Positions 26,384 through 35,999 of a stretch of DNA of 64,000 bases are shown here, piece by piece (the first letter of the stretch is position 1; each line of letters begins with the position of its first letter). The notes below the pieces were generated by a model. That model searched no databases and had not been told where the DNA came from. It saw only the letters and a program-made list of their open reading frames with translations. The stretch covers positions 186,001 through 250,000 of the forward strand of contig NZ_LVYV01000023.1 in NCBI RefSeq assembly GCF_001618955.1, written 5' to 3'. Source of the stretch: Tardiphaga robiniae (lineage in GTDB: Bacteria; Pseudomonadota; Alphaproteobacteria; Rhizobiales; Xanthobacteraceae). The translations under genes and the position numbers were made by a program.

Positions 26384-28093
26384 ATGTCATCAGAATCTCA
26401 GGCATCATCCAGCGCCGAACTGCCGGTCTACGCGCCGCGGGCGGCGCTGCCGCGTCACGATCAGACTTTTCCCGTGCTGACGGCGGCGGAGATCGAGCGG
26501 ATGCGCCGCTTCGGTGAGATCCGGCATTACAAGGATGGCGATTGCCTGTTCGAGACCGGCAAGCTTGGTCCCGGCATGTTCGTGGTGCTATCCGGACATG
26601 TGACGATCACCCAGCGTGACGGTTTCGGCCGCATCACGCCGGTGGCCGATCAGTGCACCGGACAGTTCGTCGCCGAGATCGCGCAGCTGTCGGGCCGCGT
26701 CGCGCTGGTTGACGGTCATGCTGAAGGCGATGTCGAAACGCTGCTGATTCCGCCGGAACGGCTGCGCGCGCTGCTGATCGCGGAAGCGGATCTGGGCGAG
26801 CGCATCATGCGTGCGCTGATCCTGCGTCGGGTGAACCTCCTGCAGGGCAGCGCTGGCGGTCCGGCTTTCATCGGCGCAGCCAATTCCAGCGATGTCATTC
26901 GCCTGCAGGGCTTTCTCAGCCGCAACGGATATCCGCATCATCTGCTCGATCCGGCAACGGACAAGGACGCCGCCGATCTGATCGCGCGCTATACGCCGTC
27001 GCCGGAGGATCTGCCGCTGGTGGTGGTGGCTGACGGCACGGTGCTGCGCAATCCGTCATTCTCCGAACTCGCCCGCGCGATGGGCATGATCAGCCATATC
27101 GCCAAGGGCAAGACCTATGACGTTGCCATCGTCGGCAGCGGACCTGCGGGCCTGTCCACCGCGGTGTATGGCGCGTCCGAAGGTCTGTCGATTGCGGTGT
27201 GCGATGCCAAGTCGTTCGGCGGGCAGGCCGGTGCCAGCGCGCGGATCGAGAACTATCTCGGCTTTCCCACCGGCATCTCCGGCATGGCGCTCACGGCGCG
27301 TGCCTTCAACCAGGCGCAGAAATTCGGCGCCGATATCATGATTCCGGCCGCTGTGAAGTCGTTGGACTGCTCACGCAAGGACGGCTTGTTCGCGCTGGAG
27401 TTAGACGATGGCGATGTCATGCGTGCCAAGGCCATCGTGGTGGCATCGGGCGCGCGCTATCGACGGCCGGATATCGAGCGGCTCGCCGATTTCGAAGGTC
27501 GCGGCGTCTGGTACTGGGCATCTCCGATCGAGGCCCGGCTCTGCAGGGAGCAGGAAATCTACCTGGTCGGCGGTGGCAATTCGGCAGGTCAGGCGGCGGT
27601 GTTTCTCGCGAGCCAGGCCAACAAGGTGCATATGGTGATCCGCGGCGGGGGCCTCGGCGCCAGCATGTCGCGCTATCTGATCGAGCGCATCGAGGCGACA
27701 CCGAATATCGAGCTGGTCTTCAACACCGAAGTCGTGGCGCTGGAGGGGACGCAGGAGGCGGGGCTCGAACGGATCTGCACCCGTAGTCGGCTGTCCGGCG
27801 AGGAGTCCTGCGCTGACATCCGCAATCTGTTCCTGTTCGTCGGCGCCGATCCCGCCACCCAATGGCTGGCGGATTGCGGCGTCACCCTCGATCGTCATGG
27901 CTTCATCATCACCGGCATTCCCGCCAATGGCCGCAGCGTGCAGGCGCTGGAGACGTCGGTGTCCGGTGTCTTTGCGGTCGGTGATGTGCGCTCGGGTTCG
28001 GTGAAGCGTGTCGGTGGCGCGATCGGCGAGGGCGCCCAAGTGGTGGCGGCGCTGCATGGTTTTCTCGGCGATGCGGCCACACCGACCCTTTGA
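26384..28093 (+). CDS. Cyclic-nucleotide-binding domain fused to a thioredoxin-reductase-like flavoprotein
   Basis: A 569-residue three-part protein. Residues about 35-150 form a CAP_ED (cNMP-binding) domain, about 165-225 a thioredoxin-like segment, and about 245 to the end an FAD/NAD(P)H thioredoxin-reductase-like module with VGSGPAGLSTAVY and VGGGNSAGQAAV. At the place where thioredoxin reductases have CATC the sequence is Trp378-Ala-Ser-Pro381, so the redox disulfide is missing. From memory this is general in the cNMP-fused family. It may accept electrons differently or act as a redox sensor. The zinc-finger gene 20 bases downstream is probably co-transcribed. Confidence 0.88.
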   Translation: MSSESQASSSAELPVYAPRAALPRHDQTFPVLTAAEIERMRRFGEIRHYKDGDCLFETGKLGPGMFVVLSGHVTITQRDGFGRITPVADQCTGQFVAEIAQLSGRVALVDGHAEGDVETLLIPPERLRALLIAEADLGERIMRALILRRVNLLQGSAGGPAFIGAANSSDVIRLQGFLSRNGYPHHLLDPATDKDAADLIARYTPSPEDLPLVVVADGTVLRNPSFSELARAMGMISHIAKGKTYDVAIVGSGPAGLSTAVYGASEGLSIAVCDAKSFGGQAGASARIENYLGFPTGISGMALTARAFNQAQKFGADIMIPAAVKSLDCSRKDGLFALELDDGDVMRAKAIVVASGARYRRPDIERLADFEGRGVWYWASPIEARLCREQEIYLVGGGNSAGQAAVFLASQANKVHMVIRGGGLGASMSRYLIERIEATPNIELVFNTEVVALEGTQEAGLERICTRSRLSGEESCADIRNLFLFVGADPATQWLADCGVTLDRHGFIITGIPANGRSVQALETSVSGVFAVGDVRSGSVKRVGGAIGEGAQVVAALHGFLGDAATPTL

Positions 28094-28113
28094 GCTCATA
28101 ACCGGAGATCATC

Positions 28114-28422
28114 ATGCCCAAAGGCTGCACGCATATTTCCGGCATTCGCGATGTGACGCCCAGCGCACTCGGTTGCGAGGAATGCCTGAAGACGGGCAGC
28201 ATATGGCTACACTTGCGGATCTGCCGGACCTGCGGCCATGTCGGCTGTTGCGACGATTCCCCGAACAAGCACGCGACCAAGCATTTCCACGCCACGAAGC
28301 ATCCGATCATCGAAGGCTACGATCCGCCCGAAGGTTGGGGTTGGTGCTATGTCGACGAAGTCATGTTCGATTTGTCGGATCGAAAGACTCCGCACAACGG
28401 GCCGATTCCACGCTACTACTAA
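28114..28422 (+). CDS. UBP-type zinc finger protein
   Basis: A 102-residue free-standing zf-UBP domain. Ligand candidates are Cys5, His7, Cys21, Cys24, Cys37, Cys40, Cys45, His53, His57 and His63, matching the three-zinc UBP pattern. In eukaryotes this domain binds the free C-terminus of ubiquitin; bacteria with this gene lack ubiquitin, so the partner is unknown. It follows the cNMP/flavoprotein gene closely, which suggests joint work in a redox or signalling function. Confidence 0.88.
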   Translation: MPKGCTHISGIRDVTPSALGCEECLKTGSIWLHLRICRTCGHVGCCDDSPNKHATKHFHATKHPIIEGYDPPEGWGWCYVDEVMFDLSDRKTPHNGPIPRYY

Positions 28423-28647
28423 TCGCGTGAGTGCCATCCGGCCTCGTCGGGCTGCCGCTCGCGCATGACGCCGCGAACGCGGTGGCGTGTTTCAACGCCT
28501 GCATGGGCAGCGTCAACGAACGTAAAGCCATCATATCAGGACGCGGCGGCGAAAAATCAAACTTGAATGATGAGTATCAGCCAAAAACAGTTGGCGAGTT
28601 TCCGCAGTACACTGTAGCTTTTGAAAAGTTCTAAAGCGGGGGGCATC

Positions 28648-29154
28648 ATGGTTTTGGGAATGAGCTTGGCAACGTTCACGTTGCTTCATGTGGTGATCAG
28701 CCTGATCGGCATCGTCGCGGGCCTGGTCGCAATGGTCGGGTTGCTGAAGTCAAAGCCGCTGCCCGGCTGGACCGGTCTGTTTCTGCTGACGACGATCCTG
28801 ACCAGCGTGACCGGCTTCTTCTTCCCGGTCGAAAAACTGTTGCCGTCGCATGTCATCGGCATCATTTCGCTGGTGCTGCTGGCGGTCGCCTGTCTGGCAC
28901 TGTACGGCCAGAAGCTGGCGGGGCCATGGCGCTGGATTTATGTGCTGACTGCGATGATCTCGCTTTATCTCAATGTGTTCGTGCTGGTGATCCAGAGCTT
29001 CCTGAAGGTCCCGCCGCTTCATGCGCTGGCACCGAGCGTGCCGCCGAGTGAGCCGCCTTTTGCGATCGTTCAGGGCATCGTGCTGGTGTTCTTCGTCGTC
29101 ACTACCTTCCTTGCGATCAGGAAGTTTCGCCCGATGCCCGGCGGCTTCGCCTGA
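28648..29154 (+). CDS. Small integral membrane protein
   Basis: A 168-residue protein with about five hydrophobic segments, including FTLLHVVISLIGIVAGLVAM near the start and IVLVFFVVTTFLAI near the end. Short loops include a Pro-rich one (PSVPPSEPPF). It has no motif that I recognise. AAGCGGGGGG precedes ATG 28648. It is alone between the zinc finger gene and a convergent TetR gene. Confidence 0.75.
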   Translation: MVLGMSLATFTLLHVVISLIGIVAGLVAMVGLLKSKPLPGWTGLFLLTTILTSVTGFFFPVEKLLPSHVIGIISLVLLAVACLALYGQKLAGPWRWIYVLTAMISLYLNVFVLVIQSFLKVPPLHALAPSVPPSEPPFAIVQGIVLVFFVVTTFLAIRKFRPMPGGFA

Positions 29155-29185
29155 TCGCCAGGCGGCGATCTCCCGCCGATAGCCG

Positions 29186-29845
29186 CTAGACTTTGTCTTT
29201 TCGGACGGGCGATTCCCCGAGGATCGCCCGTATCTCGCCGAAGGTGCGCTTCACAAGCGCCTCGGGTCTTTCGCCTGCGTCCTGCGCCAGCCAGATCTCG
29301 CCGCCGATTCGCATCGCGCCCGTCGTGATCATGGAGACCAGCCGCGCCTGTAATTGGCCGGATTTGTCTTTGGCGCGGTTGCCGAGCGCGGCAGCGATGG
29401 CGCGCTCCATCTTCTCGTATTTCACGTGGTCGCGCGCGCGCAGCGCGGGATTGCCGTGCTTCAATCGCGCAATGGCGATCGCCTCGGAGCTCTCGAGCTG
29501 CTGTGCCATCGAGAGCAAAGCATTTTCCGCGGCCAGCAGCATCGGCTCGTCCGCGGGCCTTGCGGTGATCGCGGCCACAAGGAAATCCGTGCTGGCATCC
29601 TGCCACGCCAGAACGAGGTCTTCCTTCGACGCGAAATAATGGAAAAAGCTGCGGCGCGAGATCTCTGCGGCGGCCGCAATGTCGTCCAGCGTCGTTTCCT
29701 CGAAACCGCGCTTGAGAAACAACTCCATCGCGACCTTGGTGAGCCGCTCTCGCGTCTGCTGGCGCTTCTTTTCGCGCAGACCGGTCGGCGGCACAGCAGG
29801 TGCCGCAACCGATTCCGCGTCTGTTTTCCTCGGCTTAGCCGGCAT
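29186..29845 (-). CDS. TetR/AcrR family transcriptional regulator
   Basis: A 219-residue repressor-type protein. The helix-turn-helix is at about residues 25-70, with FLKRGFEETTLDDIAAAAEISRRSFFHYF split across helices; the rest is a helical ligand-binding domain. The ATG at 29845 starts after a long unlikely N-terminal extension. It is divergent from an SDR gene with a 13-bp palindrome between them, so it probably controls itself and the SDR. Confidence 0.88.
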   Translation of the reverse strand: MPAKPRKTDAESVAAPAVPPTGLREKKRQQTRERLTKVAMELFLKRGFEETTLDDIAAAAEISRRSFFHYFASKEDLVLAWQDASTDFLVAAITARPADEPMLLAAENALLSMAQQLESSEAIAIARLKHGNPALRARDHVKYEKMERAIAAALGNRAKDKSGQLQARLVSMITTGAMRIGGEIWLAQDAGERPEALVKRTFGEIRAILGESPVRKDKV

Positions 29846-29888
29846 CCTGGCGGTCACAACAATCCTCGATCTGCACCTATTGCAAGTT

Positions 29889-29901
29889 TGCACTGAGTGC
29901 A
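29889..29901. promoter_or_regulatory. Perfect 13-bp palindrome, probable TetR operator
   Basis: TGCACTGAGTGCA is perfectly symmetric about its central G. It lies in the gap between the divergent TetR and SDR genes, 44 bases upstream of the TetR start and 58 upstream of the SDR start. Its form (TGCACT-N-AGTGCA) resembles known TetR/AcrR family operators. Confidence 0.6.
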
Positions 29902-29958
29902 CATTTATGTCCGGCGGCCGCGCCGCGCAACGATTCTCGATCCTGGGGAGATATAAGC

Positions 29959-30894
29959 ATGACGGACTGGAGCATCGACCATATTCCGCCCATGACCGGC
30001 AAACTGGCCGTGGTGACCGGAGCGACAGGCGGCCTCGGCTTCGAGACGGCATTGGCGCTTGCGGGAGCCGGCGCCGAAGTGGTGCTGACCGGCCGTAGCG
30101 ACGCCAAGGGGAGCGCTGCGATCGAGCGCATCTGCGAGCGGCATCCCGATGCGATCATCAGCTATGAGCACCTCGATCTCGCCAGCCTGGACTCCGTCGC
30201 TACTTTCGCGCGCCGTTTCGATGCGATGTATGCGTCGCTCGATCTCCTGATTAACAATGCCGGCGTAATGTCGCTGCCCGCGCGCCAGACCACTGCTGAC
30301 GGCTTCGAGATGCAACTCGGTACCAACTATCTCGGTCACTACGCGCTCACGGCGCGCTTGCTCCCGGTACTTCGCCGCAACAAGGCGCCACGGGTCGTCA
30401 ATCTCAGCAGTCTTGCGCATCGTTCGGGCATCATCGATTTCGACGATCTTCAGGGAGCGACGTTCTACAAGCCCTGGAAAGCCTATGAGCAGTCGAAGCT
30501 GGCGATGCTCGTCTTCGCGATCGAACTGCAGCGGCGCAGCGATGCCGCGGGCTGGTGTCTGATGAGCAATGCCGCGCATCCCGGTTATGCCCTGACCGAT
30601 CTCATTCCGAACGGTCCCGGCAGCGGTGGCCTCATGGGGCTCGGAGGCCGGTTGCTGCGTCCGCTGAGCCATTCAGCCGCCGCCGGTGCCTTGCCGACAT
30701 TGTTTGCAGCCACCTCACCCGATGCGAAGCCGGCTGGCTATTACGGCCCGAACGGCTTCTACGAATTGAAGGGGCCGCCGGCTCCCGCGAAGATCATGCC
30801 GCGGGCGCAGGATGCCACCGTTGCCGCGCGGCTGTGGGAGGTCTCCGCTGCGCTCACCGGCACGTCGTTCGATCAGGTCGCGATTGCCGCCTGA
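29959..30894 (+). CDS. SDR family oxidoreductase (retinol-dehydrogenase-like)
   Basis: A 311-residue NAD(P)-dependent oxidoreductase. TGATGGLGFETALAL is the nucleotide motif, NNAGVMSLP follows, the catalytic Ser is in NLSSLAHRSG, and YEQSK carries the Tyr and Lys. The length and the motifs resemble the retinol dehydrogenase/WW-domain oxidoreductase branch. Probably regulated by the divergent TetR. A second NAD(P)-binding protein gene follows 42 bases downstream. Confidence 0.88.
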   Translation: MTDWSIDHIPPMTGKLAVVTGATGGLGFETALALAGAGAEVVLTGRSDAKGSAAIERICERHPDAIISYEHLDLASLDSVATFARRFDAMYASLDLLINNAGVMSLPARQTTADGFEMQLGTNYLGHYALTARLLPVLRRNKAPRVVNLSSLAHRSGIIDFDDLQGATFYKPWKAYEQSKLAMLVFAIELQRRSDAAGWCLMSNAAHPGYALTDLIPNGPGSGGLMGLGGRLLRPLSHSAAAGALPTLFAATSPDAKPAGYYGPNGFYELKGPPAPAKIMPRAQDATVAARLWEVSAALTGTSFDQVAIAA

Positions 30895-30936
30895 TTGCGC
30901 CGCTCGATCGACTGTCAGTCATCCAAAGGAAGTCTC

Positions 30937-31602
30937 ATGAAAGTCATTTTGTTCGGTGCGACCGGCATGGTTGGGCAAGGCGCGCTCCGCGAGTGCCTGC
31001 TCGATCCCAATGTCGAGAGCGTGCTCGTGGTCGGCCGCAGCTCCACCGGGCAACGCGATGCCAAACTGCGTGAGATCAAGCATACCGATCTTTTCGACCT
31101 GTCGGCCATCGCGCCTGATCTGACGGGCTATGACGCCTGCCTGTTTTGCCTCGGGGTTTCTTCGCTGGGCATGAGCGAGCCAGACTATCGCCGGGTCACC
31201 TACGACATCACCCTCGCGGTGGCGAATACGCTGGTGGGGCTCAATCCTGCGATGACCTTCGTTTACGTCACCGGCCAGAGCACCGACAGCAGCGAGCAGG
31301 GCAACGTGATGTGGGCGCGGATCAAGGGCAAGACCGAGAACGATCTGCTCAAGCTGCCGTTCAAGGCCGCCTACATGTTCCGCCCCGGCGGCATCCAGCC
31401 GTTGCACGGCGTTCGCTCGAAGACGGCGTGGTATCAGGCGATCTACACTGCGACCGCGCCGTTATGGACGCTCCTGGTCCGGATCGCGCCGAAATACGTC
31501 ACGACGACCGAAAAACTCGGCCGTGCCATGATCCGGGTGGTTCGCAACGGTTATTCCAAGCCCATTCTGGAGACGCCTGATATCAACATGGTCGGTGCGT
31601 AA
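30937..31602 (+). CDS. NAD(P)H-binding atypical SDR
   Basis: A 221-residue protein with an N-terminal Rossmann motif LFGATGMVGQGALREC and a middle YVTGQSTDSSEQG region. This matches the NAD(P)H-binding/epimerase-like atypical SDRs, for which no activity is established. AAAGGAAG precedes ATG 30937. It is probably the second gene of the SDR unit, closed by a terminator 3 bases after the stop. Confidence 0.82.
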   Translation: MKVILFGATGMVGQGALRECLLDPNVESVLVVGRSSTGQRDAKLREIKHTDLFDLSAIAPDLTGYDACLFCLGVSSLGMSEPDYRRVTYDITLAVANTLVGLNPAMTFVYVTGQSTDSSEQGNVMWARIKGKTENDLLKLPFKAAYMFRPGGIQPLHGVRSKTAWYQAIYTATAPLWTLLVRIAPKYVTTTEKLGRAMIRVVRNGYSKPILETPDINMVGA

Positions 31603-31604
31603 AC

Positions 31605-31624
31605 GGGCCGATTCGGCCCTTTTA
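31605..31624 (+). terminator. Rho-independent terminator after the SDR pair
   Basis: GGGCCG-ATT-CGGCCC at 31605-31619 followed by TTTT. It lies directly after the stop codon at 31602 and separates the SDR unit from murA. Confidence 0.75.
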
Positions 31625-31728
31625 CAGATTTGCTGCCGGCCTCATCGAAAAACCGCAAATTTCGACGCTTTTGCTTTAAAGAGGCCATCCGCCCTATAGT
31701 CAGGGCACAGCAATCAGCGGGAAACGGT

Positions 31729-33018
31729 ATGGATCGCATTCGCATCGTCGGCGGCAGCAAACTCAATGGCACGATCCCGATTTCGGGCGCCAAGAACGCG
31801 GCGCTGCCATTGATGATCGCCGGTCTGCTGACCGACGAGACGCTGATTCTCGACAATGTGCCGCGTCTGGCCGACGTCGCGCAGTTGCAGCGTATTCTCG
31901 GCAATCACGGCGTGGACATCATGTCGGCCGGCAAGCGTCCGGGCGATCATGAATATCAGGGCCAGACCCTGCACATCTCCGCCGCCAATATCATCGACAC
32001 CACTGCGCCCTATGAGCTGGTCTCGAAGATGCGCGCCTCCTTCTGGGTGATCGCGCCGCTGCTGGCGCGCATGCACGAGGCTAAAGTGTCGCTGCCCGGT
32101 GGCTGCGCCATCGGCACCCGTCCGGTGGATCTGTTGATCATGGCGCTGGAGAAACTCGGCGCCGAGCTGACCATCGACGGCGGCTACGTGATCGCCAAAG
32201 CCCCCGGCGGCCTCAAGGGCGCCGAGATCGATTTTGCCAAGGTCACCGTCTCCGGCACCCATGTGGCGCTGATGGCTGCGACGCTGGCCAAGGGCACGAC
32301 CATCATCAACAACGCGGCGTGCGAGCCGGAAATCGTCGACGTCGCCGACTGCCTGAACAAGATGGGCGCGCGCATCTCCGGCGCCGGCACCACGACGATC
32401 ACGATCGAGGGCGTGGCCAAGCTGAATGGCACGCGCCACACCGTGCTGCCGGATCGTATCGAGACTGGCACCTATGCCATGGCCGTGGCCATGACCGGCG
32501 GCGATGTGCAACTCTCAGGCGCTCGGCCGGAATTGTTGCAGGCGGCGCTCGACGTGCTGGTCGAAGCAGGAGCAACGGTGACGCCGAACAATGACGGCAT
32601 TCGCATCTCGCGCAATGGCGCCGGCATCAAGCCTGTGAACGTGTCGACAGCGCCGTTCCCGGGTTTTCCGACAGATCTTCAGGCGCAGTTGATGGCGCTG
32701 ATGACCACGGCGAAGGGGTCGTCGCATATCACCGAAACGATATTCGAAAACCGCTTCATGCATGTGCAGGAGCTGGCACGCTTCGGCGCGCGGATTCACC
32801 TCGACGGTGAAACCGCGACCATCGACGGCACGGCCAAGCTGCGCGGCGCGCCCGTGATGGCGACCGATCTGCGTGCCTCGGTCTCTCTGGTGATCGCTGG
32901 CCTCGCCGCGGAAGGCGAGACCATGGTCAACCGCATCTATCATCTCGATCGCGGCTTCGAGCGGCTCGAGGAAAAGCTGTCCGCCTGCGGCGCCACCATC
33001 GAGCGCATCAGCGGATAG
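31729..33018 (+). CDS. murA: UDP-N-acetylglucosamine 1-carboxyvinyltransferase
   Basis: Transfers enolpyruvate from PEP to UDP-GlcNAc, the first committed step of peptidoglycan synthesis. The 429 residues match MurA. The catalytic and fosfomycin-target cysteine is Cys126 in [13 protein letters not shown]. The N-terminus [24 protein letters not shown] is typical, and ATG 31729 was chosen for it. It leads the block with DUF2948, hisD, UPF0262 and the phosphatase gene. Confidence 0.97.
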   Translation: MDRIRIVGGSKLNGTIPISGAKNAALPLMIAGLLTDETLILDNVPRLADVAQLQRILGNHGVDIMSAGKRPGDHEYQGQTLHISAANIIDTTAPYELVSKMRASFWVIAPLLARMHEAKVSLPGGCAIGTRPVDLLIMALEKLGAELTIDGGYVIAKAPGGLKGAEIDFAKVTVSGTHVALMAATLAKGTTIINNAACEPEIVDVADCLNKMGARISGAGTTTITIEGVAKLNGTRHTVLPDRIETGTYAMAVAMTGGDVQLSGARPELLQAALDVLVEAGATVTPNNDGIRISRNGAGIKPVNVSTAPFPGFPTDLQAQLMALMTTAKGSSHITETIFENRFMHVQELARFGARIHLDGETATIDGTAKLRGAPVMATDLRASVSLVIAGLAAEGETMVNRIYHLDRGFERLEEKLSACGATIERISG

Positions 33019-33039
33019 GGTTCTCTCAAAGGGGTCGTC

Positions 33040-33492
33040 GTGACGGGTCAACGCAAGCTGATTGCACTGGATGCCGACGACCTCGCGGTGATTTCTGCGC
33101 ATGTGCAGGATGCGGCCGTTAATGTCGGCGACATTATCTGGCGGCAGAGCGAGAAGCGACTGGTGGTCGGCATGAGCCGGCTCGACTGGGACCAGGCAAT
33201 TTCAGGCGAGGTGACGCCGCGCCGGCTGGTCTCGGCACTGCGGTTCGACCGCGTGCTGGCTTGCAAGTCCCGCGATATCGATCTCGACAGGCCCGACATC
33301 GCGCTGGAACTGCTCGGCATCGAATTCCATGCCGCCGAGCCTCCTGGCGGCAGTGTCGTCCTGATCTTCGCCGGCGGGGGCGCGCTCCGGCTGGACGTCG
33401 AGTGCCTGGAATGCGAACTGGCCGACTTGGGTCCCGACGATCTCACCGGCGCATCCGGGGCCGGCACCGAGGCCTCCGGCCTGGACGCCTGA
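33040..33492 (+). CDS. DUF2948 family protein
   Basis: A 150-residue protein found between murA and hisD in many alphaproteobacteria. Conserved landmarks include LIALDADDLAVISAHVQDA at the start and the late ALRLDVECLECELADLG. The start is GTG. The function is unknown; the fixed position between murA and hisD is the only clue. Confidence 0.88.
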   Translation: MTGQRKLIALDADDLAVISAHVQDAAVNVGDIIWRQSEKRLVVGMSRLDWDQAISGEVTPRRLVSALRFDRVLACKSRDIDLDRPDIALELLGIEFHAAEPPGGSVVLIFAGGGALRLDVECLECELADLGPDDLTGASGAGTEASGLDA

Positions 33493-33595
33493 TCCGCTAT
33501 TCATCCTTTCCATTGCAGCACAGGGTTGACGGCCCTTTGCCGCCGCGCCATTGAGCAGGGGGCCTTGGCCGGCAAGGCCCCGCCGGAACACCAGC

Positions 33596-34891
33596 ATGCC
33601 AATTCGTATCGATACCGCCAGCGCCGATTTCACCCAGCGCTTCAATGCCTTCCTGACCATGAAGCGTGAAGTCGCGGCCGATATCGAGGTCGCCACTCGC
33701 GCCATCGTCGACGACGTCGCCGCCCGCGGCGACGCAGCGCTGCTGGAGGCCACCCGCAAGTTCGACCGGCTGGACCTCAAGGCCTCCGGCCTGCGCGTGA
33801 CCCCGGCCGAAGTCTATGCCGCCGTTGCTGCCTGCGACGCAGAGACCGTTGAGGCCCTGACATTCGCCCGCGACCGCATCGAGCTGTTCCACAAGCGCCA
33901 GCTCCCCAGGGATGATCGCTTCACCGATGCGCTGGGCGTCGAGCTCGGCTGGCGCTGGAGCGCCATCGAGGCTGTTGGCCTCTATGTGCCCGGTGGGACT
34001 GCTGCCTATCCGTCGTCGGTCTTGATGAATGCCGTGCCGGCCAAAGTCGCCGGCGTGGAGCGCGTGGTGATGGTGGTGCCGTCGCCGGACGGCAAGCTCA
34101 ATCCGCTGGTGCTGGCCGCTGCAAAGCTCGGTGGCGTCTCCGAAATCTACCGCGTAGGCGGCGCACAGGCCGTGGCCGCGCTCGCTTACGGTACCGACAC
34201 CATTGCGCCGGTGGCCAAGATCGTGGGCCCCGGCAATGCCTATGTGGCCGCCGCCAAGCGCCAGGTGTTCGGCAAGGTCGGCATCGATATGATCGCAGGT
34301 CCCTCCGAGGTGTTAGTGATCGCCGACGATAGCGCCAATGCCGACTGGATTGCCGCCGATCTGCTGGCGCAGGCCGAGCACGACGCCAATGCGCAGTCGA
34401 TCCTGATCACCGACAGCGAGCGCCTTGCGGACGATGTTATCCTTGCCGTCGAGGCCCAGCTAACCACACTGCCGCGCGCCGAGATCGCGCGTGCGTCGTG
34501 GGAGAATTTCGGCGCGGTCATTCTGGTCGAGAAGCTCGATGACGCCGTGCCGCTCGCCAACGCCATTGCCGCCGAGCATCTCGAAATCATGACGGCCGAT
34601 CCTGAGGCGTTCTCGCTCAAGATACGCAATGCCGGCGCCATCTTCCTGGGTGGCCATACGCCGGAAGCGATCGGCGATTATGTCGGCGGCTCCAACCACG
34701 TGCTGCCGACGGCGCGTTCGGCGCGGTTCTCGTCGGGCCTCGGCGTGCTTGACTTCATGAAGCGAACATCGATCCTGAAGTGCGGGCCGGATCAGCTGCG
34801 GGCGCTGGGACCGGCTGCGATGACGCTGGGCAAGGCCGAAGGCCTCGATGCCCACGCACGTTCGGTCGGATTGCGCCTCAATTTGCGATGA
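33596..34891 (+). CDS. hisD: Histidinol dehydrogenase
   Basis: Zinc-dependent NAD enzyme converting L-histidinol to L-histidine in two oxidation steps. It has the expected 431 residues. [36 protein letters not shown] (zinc ligands) and GGSNHVLPT are all intact. ATG 33596 starts the conserved part. The stop overlaps the UPF0262 start (ATGA). Confidence 0.97.
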   Translation: MPIRIDTASADFTQRFNAFLTMKREVAADIEVATRAIVDDVAARGDAALLEATRKFDRLDLKASGLRVTPAEVYAAVAACDAETVEALTFARDRIELFHKRQLPRDDRFTDALGVELGWRWSAIEAVGLYVPGGTAAYPSSVLMNAVPAKVAGVERVVMVVPSPDGKLNPLVLAAAKLGGVSEIYRVGGAQAVAALAYGTDTIAPVAKIVGPGNAYVAAAKRQVFGKVGIDMIAGPSEVLVIADDSANADWIAADLLAQAEHDANAQSILITDSERLADDVILAVEAQLTTLPRAEIARASWENFGAVILVEKLDDAVPLANAIAAEHLEIMTADPEAFSLKIRNAGAIFLGGHTPEAIGDYVGGSNHVLPTARSARFSSGLGVLDFMKRTSILKCGPDQLRALGPAAMTLGKAEGLDAHARSVGLRLNLR

Positions 34892-35385
34892 GTAGTGCCC
34901 CTCCACCAGAGGATGACAGCAACAACCGCATCGTGGCGGTGACGCTCGATGAGGAATCGATCGGCCGTTCCGGGCCGGATATCGAGCATGAGCGCGCGAT
35001 CGCGATCTACGATCTGATCGAGCAGAATCTGTTCGCGCCGGAAGGCGCGCACGTCGGCCCGTTTACGCTGCATATAGGCATCACCGGCAGCCGGCTGATG
35101 TTCGACATCCGCCGCGAGGACGGTACGCCCGTGGTCGCGCACCTTCTGTCGCTCGGGCCGTTCCGCCGCATCGTGAAGGACTACTTCATGATCTGCGACA
35201 GCTACTATCAGGCGATTCGCACCGCTACGCCCGACAAGATCGAGGCCATCGACATGGGCCGCCGCGGCATCCATGACGAAGGCTCGCGGACGCTGCAGGA
35301 ACGATTGGCCGGCAAGGTGCGCGTCGATTTCGAAACGTCGCGGCGGCTGTTTACGTTGATCTCCGTCCTCCATTGGAAGGGCTAG
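34888..35385 (+). CDS. UPF0262 family protein
   Basis: A 165-residue conserved alphaproteobacterial protein. [20 protein letters not shown] and [19 protein letters not shown] are typical of the family. Function unknown. It is translationally coupled to hisD by a 4-base overlap and followed after 6 bases by the phosphatase gene. Confidence 0.9.
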   Translation: MSSAPPPEDDSNNRIVAVTLDEESIGRSGPDIEHERAIAIYDLIEQNLFAPEGAHVGPFTLHIGITGSRLMFDIRREDGTPVVAHLLSLGPFRRIVKDYFMICDSYYQAIRTATPDKIEAIDMGRRGIHDEGSRTLQERLAGKVRVDFETSRRLFTLISVLHWKG

Positions 35386-35391
35386 CCGCTG

Positions 35392-35859
35392 ATGGCCGCG
35401 CCGCCACGCGCGCGCACGCCTCAGGCGGTGTTGTTTGCCTGTGGCCAGAACAGCGTGCGTTCGCCGATGGCCGCCAGCCTCCTGCAGCAGATGTTCCCGC
35501 AGGCGCTGTATGTGAAATCCGCCGGGGTGAAGAAGGGAGAGCTCGATCCCTTCGCAGTGGCCGTGATGGCCGAACTCGGCCAGGACATCTCCAGACACAA
35601 GCCCATGACCTTCGAAGAACTCGAAGACTGGGAAGGGCTCAATTTCGATCTCATCATCACGTTGTCGCCGGAGGCGCATCACAAGGCGCTGGATCTGACA
35701 CGCACTGATGCCGCCGAGGTCGAATACTGGCCGACGGTGGATCCCACGGGAACCGAAGGTAACCGCGACCAGAAACTGGCGGCCTATCGCGAGGTCTGCG
35801 ATGGGCTTTTGCTGCGGATCCGCAAGCGTTTCGCCAAAGGCGGTGCAGCCAGCGGATGA
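35392..35859 (+). CDS. Low-molecular-weight protein-tyrosine-phosphatase-like protein
   Basis: A 155-residue member of the LMW-PTP/arsenate reductase fold. The phosphate-binding loop CGQNSVRS provides Cys17 and Arg23 of the CX5R(S/T) motif. The late segment EYWPTVDPTG carries the Asp that could act as general acid. A role as protein phosphatase rather than arsenate reductase is likely, as no ars genes are nearby. In related genomes infA follows this gene; here it does not. Confidence 0.88.
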   Translation: MAAPPRARTPQAVLFACGQNSVRSPMAASLLQQMFPQALYVKSAGVKKGELDPFAVAVMAELGQDISRHKPMTFEELEDWEGLNFDLIITLSPEAHHKALDLTRTDAAEVEYWPTVDPTGTEGNRDQKLAAYREVCDGLLLRIRKRFAKGGAASG

Positions 35860-35875
35860 ATGCTACAGCACACTA

Positions 35876-35924
35876 GTCATTCCGGGTTCGAGATCGCCTT
35901 ATGGCCCTCTCGCCCCGGAATGAC
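35876..35924. repeat. Intergenic palindromic repeat of the GTCATTCCGGG type
   Basis: GTCATTCCGGG at 35876-35886 and CCCGGAATGAC at 35914-35924 are a perfect 11-bp inverted repeat with a 27-base centre. Similar CATTCCGGG...CCCGGAATG palindromes are widespread between genes in the Bradyrhizobium/Rhodopseudomonas group. It lies where infA would be expected. Confidence 0.7.
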
Positions 35925-35999
35925 GAGCCTAGTTCCGGTTGTCGAACCATCCCCCTTCCGATAGGTTCCGCGCGCATTTCCAGGATCGATCACATCGCC

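Noticed and set aside
28431-28634. A 67-codon frame between the zinc finger and membrane protein genes
   Set aside because: No ribosome binding site and no conserved pattern.
35392-35859. Assignment as arsenate reductase
   Set aside because: The CX5R loop fits both, but there are no ars genes around and the locus is a housekeeping block.
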